From Bacteroidota bacterium (GTDB taxonomy: Bacteria; Bacteroidota; Ignavibacteria; Ignavibacteriales; Ignavibacteriaceae), in assembly GCA_021824565.1 (NCBI GenBank), contig JAKAKL010000022.1, positions 1 through 64,000 on the forward strand: a DNA stretch of 64,000 nt, read 5' to 3'. The notes below the pieces were generated by a model. The model was not told the DNA's origin, did not search any database, and worked only from the letters and a program-made list of their open reading frames with translations. Of the stretch, positions 26,842 through 36,393 are shown piece after piece. The first letter of the stretch is position 1; every line of letters starts with the position of its first letter. The translations under genes and the position numbers were made by a program.

Positions 26842-27759
26842 TTGGGTTTACTGGTAGTTGGTTCTCTTGGTTTAGATACTGTTGAAACGCCTTTTGACAA
26901 AGTTGAAAATGCACTCGGCGGTTCGGCAACATATATTTCGTTAGCAGCAAGTTATTTCAGCGGACCGGTATATCTTGTCGGTGTGGTTGGTGAAGACTTC
27001 CCGAAAAAATATATTAACATGCTTGAGAATCATAATGTTGATCTCGAAGGACTGCAAATAGTTAAAGGCGGCAAAACTTTTCGCTGGTCAGGCAAGTATC
27101 ATTATGATTTAAATGTACGTGATACTTTGTTGACGGAGCTTAACGTATTTGAAAATTTTGACCCGATAATCCCTGATAAATTTAAAAAAGCAAAATTTGT
27201 ACTTCTCGGCAATATCGATCCAACGCTGCAAATAAAGGTCCTTGACCAGATGGATGGACCACATTTTGTTGTGGGCGATACAATGAACTACTGGATTGAA
27301 GGAAAGAAAGATGCGCTTCTTGAATTATTAAAAAGAGTAAATGTATTAATTATAAATGATTCCGAAGCTCGTCTGCTGGCTAAGGAAGCTAATCTTATCA
27401 AAGCATGGAAAACTATACGCGAAATGGGACCGGAAATTTTAATCATAAAAAAAGGCGAGCATGGAGCACTTCTGTTTACCGATGAAACAATTTTTTCTGC
27501 GCCTGCTTATCCGATGGAAATGATCTACGATCCTACCGGCGCAGGTGATACTTTTGCCGGCGGATTTATAGGTTATTTGCATAAGACGCAGGATTTGGGT
27601 CCTGAAAATATGAAACGCGCGGTTATCTACGGAAGTGCGATGGCTTCGTTCTGCGTGGAAAAGTTTAGCACAAAGGGATTAGAAGATCTTGAATATTTAA
27701 GGGTCCAAGACAGGTATCGAGAATTCTTAAAGCTTTCAAGATTTGATGAAAGATATTAA
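26842..27759 (+). CDS. PfkB-family (ribokinase-like) sugar or nucleoside kinase
   Basis: A 305-residue cytosolic kinase. The N-terminal VGSLGLDTVETPFDKVENALGGSATYIS segment is split between substrate-binding strands, and DPTGAGDTFAGGFIG holds the anion hole and catalytic Asp236. Length and both PfkB signatures are normal. The start is TTG after ACAGGAGTAAGAG. The next gene, mtnA, begins 21 bp later and recO overlaps that, so the three are likely one operon. A role with MtnA in ribose or methylthioribose salvage is an inference from position; the phosphate acceptor is not readable from the sequence. Confidence 0.88.
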   Translation: MGLLVVGSLGLDTVETPFDKVENALGGSATYISLAASYFSGPVYLVGVVGEDFPKKYINMLENHNVDLEGLQIVKGGKTFRWSGKYHYDLNVRDTLLTELNVFENFDPIIPDKFKKAKFVLLGNIDPTLQIKVLDQMDGPHFVVGDTMNYWIEGKKDALLELLKRVNVLIINDSEARLLAKEANLIKAWKTIREMGPEILIIKKGEHGALLFTDETIFSAPAYPMEMIYDPTGAGDTFAGGFIGYLHKTQDLGPENMKRAVIYGSAMASFCVEKFSTKGLEDLEYLRVQDRYREFLKLSRFDERY

Positions 27760-27780
27760 TTAGCCGCTTTAATAAATTAA

Positions 27781-28809
27781 ATGCAAACTTTAGAAGTAGG
27801 ATTGGATAATTATTTCTCAATCAAATTTGAAAATGATAAATTCATTTTTCTTGATCAGACAAAACTTCCGCTTACCGAGATTTATGTTGAAACAGATTAT
27901 TACGAAAGAATTGCAGAAGCAATTGAAAGACTTGAAGTCAGAGGAGCGCCTCAAATTGGTATTACTGCCGCGTATGCAATGGCTCTTTCAATAAAGAATG
28001 TCCCGCAGAAATTATTTCAAGAAAAATTTGATGCTGCTTATAAAAGATTAGCTCGGACAAGACCCACGGCTGTTAATCTATTTTTTGCGCTCAACGAAGT
28101 TAAGAACGAATTTGAAAAATTTAAGCATGAAAAAAATCTATATGCTATTCTTTTAAACAAAGCAAAAGAAATTCATAGGAATGATGTTGAATATTGTGAG
28201 CGCATAGGTGAAAACGGATCGAAAATATTTAACAGAAAATCCAATGTGCTTACACACTGCAACACCGGGAGATTAGCTACCGGCGGAGATGGTACGGCAT
28301 TCAATGTAATTAAAACCGCACACTCAAAAGGTCTCGTAAATTTTGTTTACGCAGATGAAACTCGCCCGCTGCTGCAAGGCTCAAGATTAACTGCGTTCGA
28401 ACTTGAAAAAAATAAGATACCTTTTGCGATTCAAACTGATTCCATGGCGGCAGTGCTTATGCAGCAAGGCAAAGTGGATTTAGTTATTACCGGTGCTGAC
28501 AGAATTGCGTTGAACGGTGATACGGCAAATAAAATCGGCACGTATAATTTAGCTGTGCTCTGCAACTTTCACAATGTACCTTTTTATATTGCCGCGCCAA
28601 CGACTACTATTGACCGCTCCCTCGCTTCGGGCTCCGGAATTATCATTGAGTACAGAAATAAAAAAGAAATTTTAAATTTTAATGGACATCAAATTGCCCC
28701 AGAAAATTATGAAACATTTTCACCCGCGTTTGACGTTACACCTTCGCATTTGATTACCGGCATAATTACTGAAGAGTCTGTAAACTTTTTCCCATACAAT
28801 TTTATTTAA
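27781..28809 (+). CDS. mtnA: S-methyl-5-thioribose-1-phosphate isomerase
   Basis: A 342-residue protein of the MtnA/eIF2B-like family that converts methylthioribose 1-phosphate to methylthioribulose 1-phosphate in methionine salvage. LDQTKLPL near the N-terminus, VRGAPQIGI near 60, THCNTG with Cys160 and TGADRIALNGDTANKIGTYN with Asp240 match the catalytic Cys and Asp of characterised MtnA. No other methionine-salvage gene lies in the window. A ribose 1,5-bisphosphate isomerase activity, known for relatives, is less likely given the canonical RGAP motif. Its stop overlaps the recO start by one base. Confidence 0.9.
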   Translation: MQTLEVGLDNYFSIKFENDKFIFLDQTKLPLTEIYVETDYYERIAEAIERLEVRGAPQIGITAAYAMALSIKNVPQKLFQEKFDAAYKRLARTRPTAVNLFFALNEVKNEFEKFKHEKNLYAILLNKAKEIHRNDVEYCERIGENGSKIFNRKSNVLTHCNTGRLATGGDGTAFNVIKTAHSKGLVNFVYADETRPLLQGSRLTAFELEKNKIPFAIQTDSMAAVLMQQGKVDLVITGADRIALNGDTANKIGTYNLAVLCNFHNVPFYIAAPTTTIDRSLASGSGIIIEYRNKKEILNFNGHQIAPENYETFSPAFDVTPSHLITGIITEESVNFFPYNFI

Positions 28810-29546
28810 TGAGCGAAATAGTCAAGACCGAAGCCGTGGTTTTGAGCAAAATGAATTACGGCGACACAAGCTATATAATTTCTCTTTATACAAAAGAGTT
28901 CGGGAAGATTTCTGCGATTGTAAAAGGCGCACGCAGCCCTAAATCTAAAATCGGTTTAATGACCGATCCATTAAATTATATCCAGATAGTTTTATACAAA
29001 AAAGATTCTCGTGAACTTCAAATTATTTCCAGCGTAGATTTGGTAGAAGGTTATATTTCTATCAAAGAAGATTTAGATAAGCTGAAATATTCTCAGGCTA
29101 TACTTGAACTTGTAAAAAAATTAACAGTTGAAAATGAAGTGAACCATAGATTATTCAGCGGCATTATTAGAATCTTTGAGCTTTTAAATTCATCTGATGA
29201 ATCGCCGATTATTTTATTCGGACGTTTCTTATTTTTCTTTATCGGTGAGCTTGGTTATGAAATATTGCTTGATAAATGTTCGGTTTGCGGAAAATCAATC
29301 CCAGGCGAAAATGAATTGTCGTACAATTTTGGAAATGGTATTTTGTGTCACGTATGTAGGAAAGAAAAAGCAGAATCATACTTATTTAACTTGGAACTTT
29401 TTAATTACCTCGTTTGTCTAAAAGGCAGAAAAAAAATAAAAGCTACTGATCAGCTTGCGGAAAAAGCAAATACGTTTATGGAAAATTATTTGAAGTATCA
29501 TATTCCTGATTTTAATGGAATTCAATCATTACAAATTTTTAAGTGA
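28809..29546 (+). CDS. recO: DNA repair protein RecO
   Basis: A 245-residue RecF-pathway protein. The N-terminal OB-fold opens with TEAVVLSKMNYGDTSYIISLYTKE-type sequence split over strands, followed by GKISAIVKGARSPKSK. The helical C-terminal part has a zinc site formed by CSVCGK and CHVCRK, spaced about 33 residues. RecO anneals ssDNA and helps RecR load RecA at gaps. The ATG overlaps the mtnA stop (TAATG), indicating translational coupling. No recR lies nearby. Confidence 0.92.
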   Translation: MSEIVKTEAVVLSKMNYGDTSYIISLYTKEFGKISAIVKGARSPKSKIGLMTDPLNYIQIVLYKKDSRELQIISSVDLVEGYISIKEDLDKLKYSQAILELVKKLTVENEVNHRLFSGIIRIFELLNSSDESPIILFGRFLFFFIGELGYEILLDKCSVCGKSIPGENELSYNFGNGILCHVCRKEKAESYLFNLELFNYLVCLKGRKKIKATDQLAEKANTFMENYLKYHIPDFNGIQSLQIFK

Positions 29547-29623
29547 GATTTTATAAAAAAATTATACCAATGCATAACAGCAGAGTAAGTAAAAAATATT
29601 AATCATTAAACGGAGAACGTAAA

Positions 29624-31108
29624 ATGAAATCAAAAAAATTTTTGAGTGCGATAATCCTAATAGTTGTAGGGATTATTTTCGGAGCATTGCTCGTATCCGG
29701 CTTCAGCTTGGTTAGACCTAGCTTTGCCGATATAAGATTGGGGGCGCCTAACCCGCCTGTAAATCTTGATGCCGATGCATCTTCGTTCAGTAAGGCTTTT
29801 ATTGAAGTTGCAAAAAATGTAACTCCTGAAATTGTTCAGATTACCGTCGTAGCTAAGACTGATCAGGATCCTCATCAAAATTTGTTTCCTTTCCAATTCT
29901 TTAACATGCCTAAAGAAGAAGAAGGCTCCGGCAGCGGAATTATTATTTCAACGGACGGATACATAGTTACAAATTATCACGTTGTGAAAAATGCGACGTC
30001 GGTGAAAGTAGATTTATCGGATAGAAAAACTTACACTGCAAAGGTAATTGGAACAGATCCGCTGACCGATATTGCAGTTATTAAGATTGATGCGAGCAAT
30101 TTGCCGGCTGCTTATCTTGGCGATTCATCGGATTTAAAAGTCGGTCAATGGGTTATGGCAATTGGAAATCCTCTTGCTCTGACTTCTACCGTTACGGCTG
30201 GAATTGTAAGCGCGCTTGGCAGAGGACAGCTTGGACTGATCAATAATAGATACGGCGTGGAAGATTATATACAAACCGATGCTCCGATTAATCCCGGGAA
30301 CAGCGGAGGCGCATTAGTTGATCTTTCCGGCGCAGTTATAGGAATGAATGCCGCAATAGCTACTCGTGGAACCGACAGCTTTATCGGATATGGGTTTGCC
30401 ATTCCGATTAATTTAGTTAAGTCGGTTGCAAAAGATTTAATTGCTCACGGCAAAGTTGACCGCGGCTATATCGGAGTAGAAATAGAGAACGTTGATGATG
30501 CAATGGCGAAGTCAATTGGTTTGAATAAGCCTGAAGGTGTTATGATTTCCGGAATAGTAAAAGGCGGTGCAGCTTCTAAAGAAGATATAAAGCCCGGCGA
30601 CGTTATTTTGAAGATTGACGGTAATAATGTTAATCAAGCAAATGATTTGCAAAGCTATATTGCTTCGCGCAGTGCCGGAACTACTGTTCATCTTGAAATT
30701 TTCAGAGATGGAAAAAACATTGAGCGTGATGTAACTTTAAAACCGCGTTCAGATGAAACTAAATCTACTGACGTTGCAGAAAATAACTCCGACAACAATG
30801 ATGAGTCAAATAGCGGTGTTGTAAAATTTGACAAGCTGGGTTTGTCGGTAAGAAATTTAACTTCACAGGAAAAATCAGATTTCAAGGTAAGCGGCGGTAT
30901 AATGATTTCCGATGTTGCTTCGTACAGCACGGCTCAGGATCAAGGATTGTTCCCTGGTGCGGTAATTGTTGAAGCCAATAAAGAAAAAATTAAAGATGCT
31001 GAACAGTTCAAGAAAATTGTAGATAGTAAAAAAGGCGGAGCAATCTTGTTGAAGGTAGTAGACAAGCAAGGAAACAGCCGCTTTGTCGGTCTCGAGATTC
31101 CAAATTAA
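29624..31108 (+). CDS. Do/HtrA-family periplasmic serine protease
   Basis: A 494-residue envelope protease-chaperone. A membrane-anchoring or signal segment lies at 7-28. The trypsin-like domain has His119 (NYHVV), Asp149 (DPLTDIAVIKI) and Ser227 (GNSGGALVD), so the triad is intact. Two PDZ domains follow: the first near 275-375 (YIGVEIENV and IKPGDVILKIDG), the second near 410-494 (LGLSVRNLT, ends VGLEIPN). An acidic, Asn/Ser-rich linker joins them. Such proteins degrade misfolded envelope proteins. The ATG follows AACGGAGAACGTAAA. A strong terminator closes the unit. Confidence 0.93.
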   Translation: MKSKKFLSAIILIVVGIIFGALLVSGFSLVRPSFADIRLGAPNPPVNLDADASSFSKAFIEVAKNVTPEIVQITVVAKTDQDPHQNLFPFQFFNMPKEEEGSGSGIIISTDGYIVTNYHVVKNATSVKVDLSDRKTYTAKVIGTDPLTDIAVIKIDASNLPAAYLGDSSDLKVGQWVMAIGNPLALTSTVTAGIVSALGRGQLGLINNRYGVEDYIQTDAPINPGNSGGALVDLSGAVIGMNAAIATRGTDSFIGYGFAIPINLVKSVAKDLIAHGKVDRGYIGVEIENVDDAMAKSIGLNKPEGVMISGIVKGGAASKEDIKPGDVILKIDGNNVNQANDLQSYIASRSAGTTVHLEIFRDGKNIERDVTLKPRSDETKSTDVAENNSDNNDESNSGVVKFDKLGLSVRNLTSQEKSDFKVSGGIMISDVASYSTAQDQGLFPGAVIVEANKEKIKDAEQFKKIVDSKKGGAILLKVVDKQGNSRFVGLEIPN

Positions 31109-31130
31109 AAAATAATTAGATTTATATTCA

Positions 31131-31160
31131 AAAGCGCCCGATTATTCGGGCGTTTTTTTT
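31131..31160 (+). terminator. Rho-independent terminator after the Do/HtrA-family gene
   Basis: CGCCCGA (31135-31141) and TCGGGCG (31146-31152) form a perfect 7-bp stem with a TTAT loop, followed by eight T. It lies 23 bp after the stop codon and is the clearest intrinsic terminator in the first half of the window. Confidence 0.92.
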
Positions 31161-31168
31161 ATATTTGC
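31160..31168 (+). promoter_or_regulatory. Possible -7 box for aroC overlapping the terminator T run
   Basis: TATATTTGC fits TAnnTTTG and ends 22 bp before the aroC start. The following GCACGAAAAAACACGG is very similar to the bases before nadE. The -33 element would fall in the terminator stem and is not evident. Confidence 0.4.
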
Positions 31169-31189
31169 ACGAAAAAACACGGTGAATTA

Positions 31190-32401
31190 ATGATAAGATT
31201 TCTTACTGCAGGCGAATCTCATGGAAAAGCTTTAACGACGATTGTTGAGGGCTTTCCTTCAAACTTAAAAATAGAAAATGAATATATTAATTTTCATTTG
31301 AAAAGAAGGCAAGCAGGATATGGCAGAGGTTTGAGAATGAAAATCGAAACTGATACGGCGGAAATACTGTCCGGCATCAGATTTCAAAAAACTTTAGGTT
31401 CTCCGATTTCATTGCTCATTAGAAATAGAGATTGGGAAAACTGGACTGAAAAAATGACTGCCGATAAGAAAAAAACGGCGGTTGAAAAAATTACAATCCC
31501 ACGCCCAGGGCATGCTGATTTGGTCGGCGTGTCAAAATATAATTTTGATGACATTAGAAATTCAATCGAAAGATCGAGCGCAAGAGAAACAGCAGCACGA
31601 GTTGCAGCGGCGTCAATCGCAAGAAAGTTCCTAGATGAATTCGGAATTTCTATCGGAAGCTTTGTTGAAAGCATCGGCGGCATTTTCCCGAGAACAAATT
31701 TTTCAAAAAATCTTTATGACAACAACTTGCCTAAAAATTTTTCCGGATGGGATATTTCTGCAAAAGCCGATCGGAGCGATGTTAGAGTTTTAGATACGGA
31801 ACACGAAAGACAGATAATTAATAAAATAAAAGCCGCAAAGAAAAAAGGAGATACTTTAGGCGGAACATTTTTCGTGGTGGCAACAGGTTTGCCATTGGGA
31901 CTTGGAAGCTTCGTTCATTACGATACGAAACTTGATGCTGAACTTGCTCACTCGGTTATGTCTATCAATGCGGTTAAAGCTGTGGAGATCGGTACTGGGT
32001 TTGGATGCGCAGAAAAATTTGGCTCTGAATCTCATGATGAAATCGTTAGGAAAGGTGAAATTATTTCGAGGAAGACAAACCGGGCTGGCGGTATTGAAGG
32101 CGGCACTTCAACGGGACTTCCAATAATAGTTAGAGCAGCGATGAAACCAATTGCAACATTAATGAGCCCGATAGAAAGCGTCGATCTAAAAACGATGAAA
32201 CCTGTTGATGCCCGGAGAGAGAGAAGTGATTTTGTCGCAGTTCCAGCGTGTGCCGTTATCGCAGAGTCTATGGTAGCATGGAGCCTGGCAAAATTCTTTT
32301 TGGAAAAATTCGGAGGCGATTCAGTTGAAGAGACAAAAGATAATTTTCGTGCTTATACTCAAAAATTAAATAAGCGTGTAGAGAAAAATTTTAAAGGATA
32401 A
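31190..32401 (+). CDS. aroC: Chorismate synthase
   Basis: A 403-residue FMN-dependent enzyme that makes chorismate from EPSP, the last step of the shikimate pathway. Signatures are LTAGESHGKAL at the N-terminus, LKRRQAGYGRG near 40, RPGHADLVGVSKYNFDDIRN near 105, RSSARETAARVA near 127 and GGIEGGTSTGLPI near 302. Length and motifs are typical of bacterial AroC. No other shikimate gene is nearby; the next gene begins 8 bp later, so they are probably co-transcribed. Confidence 0.96.
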   Translation: MIRFLTAGESHGKALTTIVEGFPSNLKIENEYINFHLKRRQAGYGRGLRMKIETDTAEILSGIRFQKTLGSPISLLIRNRDWENWTEKMTADKKKTAVEKITIPRPGHADLVGVSKYNFDDIRNSIERSSARETAARVAAASIARKFLDEFGISIGSFVESIGGIFPRTNFSKNLYDNNLPKNFSGWDISAKADRSDVRVLDTEHERQIINKIKAAKKKGDTLGGTFFVVATGLPLGLGSFVHYDTKLDAELAHSVMSINAVKAVEIGTGFGCAEKFGSESHDEIVRKGEIISRKTNRAGGIEGGTSTGLPIIVRAAMKPIATLMSPIESVDLKTMKPVDARRERSDFVAVPACAVIAESMVAWSLAKFFLEKFGGDSVEETKDNFRAYTQKLNKRVEKNFKG

Positions 32402-32409
32402 TTTTCCTC

Positions 32410-33054
32410 ATGCTTGTCGTTAGAAAATTTATATTCAATTTATTTTATGAAAATACATATGTCGTCTGGGACGAAGATAAGAAAGAATGCATTGTAGTTG
32501 ATGCCGGTTGCTCCAACAGCAGTGAAGAAGAAAAAATAAGTTCCTATATAAATGAGCACGGACTTTCGATAAAATATCTTATCAATACTCACTGCCACAT
32601 TGATCATATCCTTGGGAATAATTTTATCAAAGAAAAATATTATCCGGAGTTTTTAATTCCGGAACGTGATAAAGAATTACTTGAAAGCGCAGACACGCAA
32701 GGCGCCGCCTTCGGCTTGCATGTTAATACGCAGCCCGAAGCAGACGGTTTTTTATCTGAAGAAAAAAATATTTTTGTCGGCAAATCTGAAATAAAATTTT
32801 TATTCACGCCGGGACATACGCCGGGAGAGTTTTGTCTTTACTTTAATAAAGAAAAATTTTGCTTGACCGGGGACGTCTTATTCAAAAATAGCATCGGGCG
32901 AACAGACTTGTGGAATGCGGATTATGATACGCTAATAAATTCTATTAAAACTAAATTATTAACTTTACCGAATGAAACTCTAATTTATCCTGGTCATGGA
33001 GAAAGCAGTAGAATTGAAATTGAAAAAATGACGAACCCTTTCTTATTGCTATAG
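32410..33054 (+). CDS. Metallo-beta-lactamase-fold hydrolase (glyoxalase II-like)
   Basis: A 214-residue cytosolic hydrolase. The metal motif THCHIDH sits at 60-66 with His61, His63, Asp65 and His66, followed by FTPGHTPGEFCLYF and LTGDVLFKNSIGRTD, the later metal-ligand strands. IYPGHGESS near the end gives the last His. The layout is that of the YcbL/GloB-like group, which hydrolyses thioesters such as hydroxyacylglutathione, but the substrate is not known. It lies directly after aroC and 54 bp before an ABC permease gene. Confidence 0.88.
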   Translation: MLVVRKFIFNLFYENTYVVWDEDKKECIVVDAGCSNSSEEEKISSYINEHGLSIKYLINTHCHIDHILGNNFIKEKYYPEFLIPERDKELLESADTQGAAFGLHVNTQPEADGFLSEEKNIFVGKSEIKFLFTPGHTPGEFCLYFNKEKFCLTGDVLFKNSIGRTDLWNADYDTLINSIKTKLLTLPNETLIYPGHGESSRIEIEKMTNPFLLL

Positions 33055-33108
33055 AATTGATCTTTCAATATATTGATTTATAAAAAAATAGTTCTTCGTC
33101 TGAATCAA

Positions 33109-33864
33109 ATGAATACAAAAAAATATCTTAAGTACTCCCACAAAACGCTTGCATGGATTTTATTCATCTGGATAATATTATTTGAGTTTATTTTACCGTC
33201 CAACAATTTTCTTCCCAAGCCTTCAATTGTTTTGCTCTCGTTCACTGCGCTGGTAAAGGATTATCATCTTTTTAGAAATATTTCTATTACGATTTCAGAA
33301 ATTTATCTGTCGATGTTCGTTGCTTACTACGTATCAAAAATATTCTTCCAATATTTAGGAAGTTTTAATTTCTTTCTTGACGCGGCAGATTCGATTTATA
33401 AATTCTTTAAATTTTTGCCTGTTATAATTCCCGGAATCTTTTTGATCTTCTGGATTCCGAATTCTAATTACACGGGATTTATTTTTGCATTCTTAATTTC
33501 TTTGACTGCAATTTCGGCTGCGATAAAAGAGGAGTCGTTAAAAGTTAAGCATGAATATGTAGATTCGGCTATTTCACTCGGCGCAAAAAAAAATATTATT
33601 GCAAGAGATGTTATTTGGAATGGCATTCAGCCTAACTTGTTAGACTTTATTTTTCAATTTCACTATTTCCTTTGGCTTAGCTTGCTGTTATTTGAATTTA
33701 TTAACGGTGGGTTCGGCATAGGCGCTATTTATAAATCTGCACTTCAATACAGAGACCTTTCATCATTGTTTTCTATTTCAGTTATAGTTGGGATAATAAT
33801 ATTTTTAGGATTTCTCGTCCTCAAATATTTGAGAAGAAAATTTTTCCACTGGAGCAATATTTGA
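33109..33864 (+). CDS. ABC transporter permease of the NitT/TauT (SsuC) type
   Basis: A 251-residue membrane protein with about six helices. The EAA-like coupling loop reads EYVDSAISLGAKKNIIARDV, then PNLLDFI, matching the D-A-x-x-x-G-A pattern of SsuC/TauC permeases. I prefer the ATG at 33109; an in-frame TTG at 33073 would add 12 residues, and neither start has a clear ribosome binding site. The ATP-binding gene overlaps the end by 4 bp. No periplasmic binding protein lies nearby. These transporters import anions such as nitrate, sulfonates or bicarbonate, but the substrate here is unknown. Confidence 0.78.
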   Translation: MNTKKYLKYSHKTLAWILFIWIILFEFILPSNNFLPKPSIVLLSFTALVKDYHLFRNISITISEIYLSMFVAYYVSKIFFQYLGSFNFFLDAADSIYKFFKFLPVIIPGIFLIFWIPNSNYTGFIFAFLISLTAISAAIKEESLKVKHEYVDSAISLGAKKNIIARDVIWNGIQPNLLDFIFQFHYFLWLSLLLFEFINGGFGIGAIYKSALQYRDLSSLFSISVIVGIIIFLGFLVLKYLRRKFFHWSNI

Positions 33865-34655
33865 GTAATTTAACATCAAAATTAGAAGTTAAAAACATAA
33901 CAAAATATTTTCATGGACTTGCGGGCTCAAAAATATGTGCGCTTGAAAATGTAAGCCTTGAAATTAATTCATCTGACTCAAAAGGAAGTATAAATTCAAT
34001 ATTATCAAAGCCTGGTGCGGGTAAAACCGTACTCCTTAAAATAATTTCTGCGATTGAAAAACCTACATCCGGTGAAATATTTATTGAAGGCGAAAAATAT
34101 TCCCGACCTGACGGGAGAATTGTTTTTATACCTGAAAGCCCATCATCTTTTCCGTGGATGAATGTTAAAGAAAATATAAGCTTCGGATTTAAATCAAAAA
34201 AAAATAATTTTGATGATACCGGGGAAAAATTAGAAAAATTAATTAGCCTTGCCGGACTGGAAGGATATGAAAACTATCATCCTCAGGAGAAAAACTCAGG
34301 TTTTAGATTTAGAATTTCACTTGCCCGCGCATTGGCGGCAGAACCCAAAATAATTTTAATAGATAATTCGCTTAGAACTTTTTCTAATGAAACTAAAAAA
34401 GAATTATACGAGCTTCTTCGAAGTGTTAAACTCAAAATGGATGTTGGTTTTATTTTGGCGACGACAAATATTAATGAAACAATAGAATTGTCTGATAAAA
34501 TATTTTTGATGCAGAAAAATCATGGTAAAATTTTCAGACAAATAATTGTTGAAGAATTTAAGAAAGACCATTTGTCCGAAGACGAGAATTATACTTTAAG
34601 GATGGAAATAGAAAAGGCTTTTAACCTTCACGAAGAATTTCATGATATATCATGA
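33861..34655 (+). CDS. Degenerate ABC ATP-binding subunit
   Basis: A 264-residue ABC domain paired with the upstream permease (4-bp overlap, TTG start). Walker A keeps GKT (SKPGAGKT, 49-56), but the first Gly is Ser49. Aligned to SsuB-type proteins, the Q-loop Gln is Glu92 (FIPESP), the signature LSGG becomes KNSG (144-147), the Walker B catalytic Glu is Asn169 (LIDNSL) and the H-loop His is Thr192 (LATTNINET). RISLARALAAEPKI is retained, so the fold is clear. ATP binding may persist while hydrolysis is probably impaired. The frame is intact and codon use looks normal, so it is not an obvious pseudogene. Confidence 0.82.
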   Translation: MSNLTSKLEVKNITKYFHGLAGSKICALENVSLEINSSDSKGSINSILSKPGAGKTVLLKIISAIEKPTSGEIFIEGEKYSRPDGRIVFIPESPSSFPWMNVKENISFGFKSKKNNFDDTGEKLEKLISLAGLEGYENYHPQEKNSGFRFRISLARALAAEPKIILIDNSLRTFSNETKKELYELLRSVKLKMDVGFILATTNINETIELSDKIFLMQKNHGKIFRQIIVEEFKKDHLSEDENYTLRMEIEKAFNLHEEFHDIS

Positions 34656-34699
34656 TTGTTTATTCGTTATTCTTATAAACTTCTACTTAGAAACATTAT

Positions 34700-36244
34700 A
34701 TGAAAAATAAAATAGAAGATCTGTTAAAGAAAAAAGAAAATGCGAAGCTTGGCGGAGGACAGGAAAAGATTGACAGCCAGCATTCAAAAGGGAAACTAAC
34801 AGCCCGCGAAAGAATAGAACTTCTTGTAGATCACGGCAGCTTCGAAGAGATCGATATTTTTGTTAAGCATCGCGCGACAGACTTTGGATTAGATAAACAG
34901 CATTTTGCCGGCGATGGTGTAATTACCGGCTATGCAAAAATTGATGGAAGACCTATAGCTTTATTTAGCCAGGACTTCACTGTTTTTGGAGGCTCGCTTT
35001 CTGAAGCTCATGCCGAAAAGATAGTTAAAATAATGGATGCAGCTTTAAAACTTGGGATACCGGTAATTGGATTAAATGATTCCGGCGGCGCGAGAATTCA
35101 AGAAGGCGTTGTTAGCCTTGGTGGATACGCTGATATTTTTTTACGAAACACGTTGGCGTCGGGAGTTGTTCCGCAAATTTCTGTGGTCCTTGGTCCATGC
35201 GCCGGGGGTGCAGTATATTCTCCCGCCATCACTGATTTTGTTTTTATGGTAAAAAATTCCAGCTACATGTTTGTTACCGGGCCGAATGTAGTCAAAACAG
35301 TTACTCATGAAGAAGTTAGTTTTGAAGACTTAGGCGGCGCAGAAACCCATGCATCAAAAAGCGGGGTTGCTCATTTTATTTATGACAACGAGGTAGAAAC
35401 TTTATTGAATGTCAGACGTTTAATGAGTTACCTTCCTCTTAATTACAAGGATAGACCGCTTGAAAAAAATTTTGAGATCGAAAGACTCAAACCGGAAGAA
35501 AAATTAAACATGATTATTCCTGATAATCCAAATAAACCTTACGACATGAAGGAAATTATAAATCTTCTTGTCGATGATAATGATTTTTTGGAGGTCCATT
35601 CAAATTATGCCGAAAATATGATTGTTGGCTTTGCAAGATTGGGAGGCATGGCTGTAGGAATTGTTGCAAACCAACCCGAAGTACTTGCCGGTGTGCTCGA
35701 CATAAATGCCTCTGTAAAAGGAGCACGCTTTGTAAGGTTTTGCGACGCCTTTAATATTCCTTTGTTGGTTTTAGAAGATGTTCCTGGATTTCTACCCGGC
35801 ACAGAGCAGGAATGGGGCGGTATTATTAGACACGGAGCAAAATTATTGTTCGCATTTTCTGAAGCGACAGTTCCTAAAGTTACAGTTATTACCCGAAAAG
35901 CGTACGGCGGAGCTTATGATGTAATGAATTCAAAACATATACGTGGTGATTTTAATTTTGCCTGGCCTTCGGCTGAGATTGCAGTTATGGGACCGAAAGG
36001 CGCAGTTGAAATTATTTTTAAAAAAGAAATTTCATCATCTTCTAAGCCTGAAGCTGAACTTGAAAAGAAACTGAACGAATATATCGATAAATTTGCTAAT
36101 CCATTCATCGCAGCTGAAAGAGGTTATATTGATGACGTGATCGAGCCAAGCCAAACGAAAATTAATTTGATAAACGTGTTCCAATTACTTAAAACTAAAG
36201 TGGATACTAACCCTAAAAAGAAGCATGGCAATATTCCATTGTAG
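34700..36244 (+). CDS. Acyl-CoA carboxylase carboxyltransferase (beta) subunit
   Basis: A 514-residue carboxyltransferase of the propionyl/methylmalonyl-CoA type. Visible motifs are [12 protein letters not shown] near the N-terminus, [26 protein letters not shown], the oxyanion segment [15 protein letters not shown], and [21 protein letters not shown] followed by [12 protein letters not shown] in the second half. It transfers carboxyl between carboxybiotin and an acyl-CoA. No biotin carboxylase, biotin carrier or decarboxylase subunit lies in the window, so it could belong to propionyl-CoA carboxylase or methylmalonyl-CoA decarboxylase. The start ATG follows the previous gene by 44 bp. Confidence 0.9.
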   Translation: MKNKIEDLLKKKENAKLGGGQEKIDSQHSKGKLTARERIELLVDHGSFEEIDIFVKHRATDFGLDKQHFAGDGVITGYAKIDGRPIALFSQDFTVFGGSLSEAHAEKIVKIMDAALKLGIPVIGLNDSGGARIQEGVVSLGGYADIFLRNTLASGVVPQISVVLGPCAGGAVYSPAITDFVFMVKNSSYMFVTGPNVVKTVTHEEVSFEDLGGAETHASKSGVAHFIYDNEVETLLNVRRLMSYLPLNYKDRPLEKNFEIERLKPEEKLNMIIPDNPNKPYDMKEIINLLVDDNDFLEVHSNYAENMIVGFARLGGMAVGIVANQPEVLAGVLDINASVKGARFVRFCDAFNIPLLVLEDVPGFLPGTEQEWGGIIRHGAKLLFAFSEATVPKVTVITRKAYGGAYDVMNSKHIRGDFNFAWPSAEIAVMGPKGAVEIIFKKEISSSSKPEAELEKKLNEYIDKFANPFIAAERGYIDDVIEPSQTKINLINVFQLLKTKVDTNPKKKHGNIPL

Positions 36245-36393
36245 AATTTGCTGTTTTTTATGACTTATTACGGTTAAAATGGTACATAAGGCATTGAAAT
36301 TCTTTTTCTTATAATACTTTATATAACTTTTTACTTGATAAATAAAAAATCATGGATTATATTGTAACCTAAATTTCAAAATTTGGAGATTGC

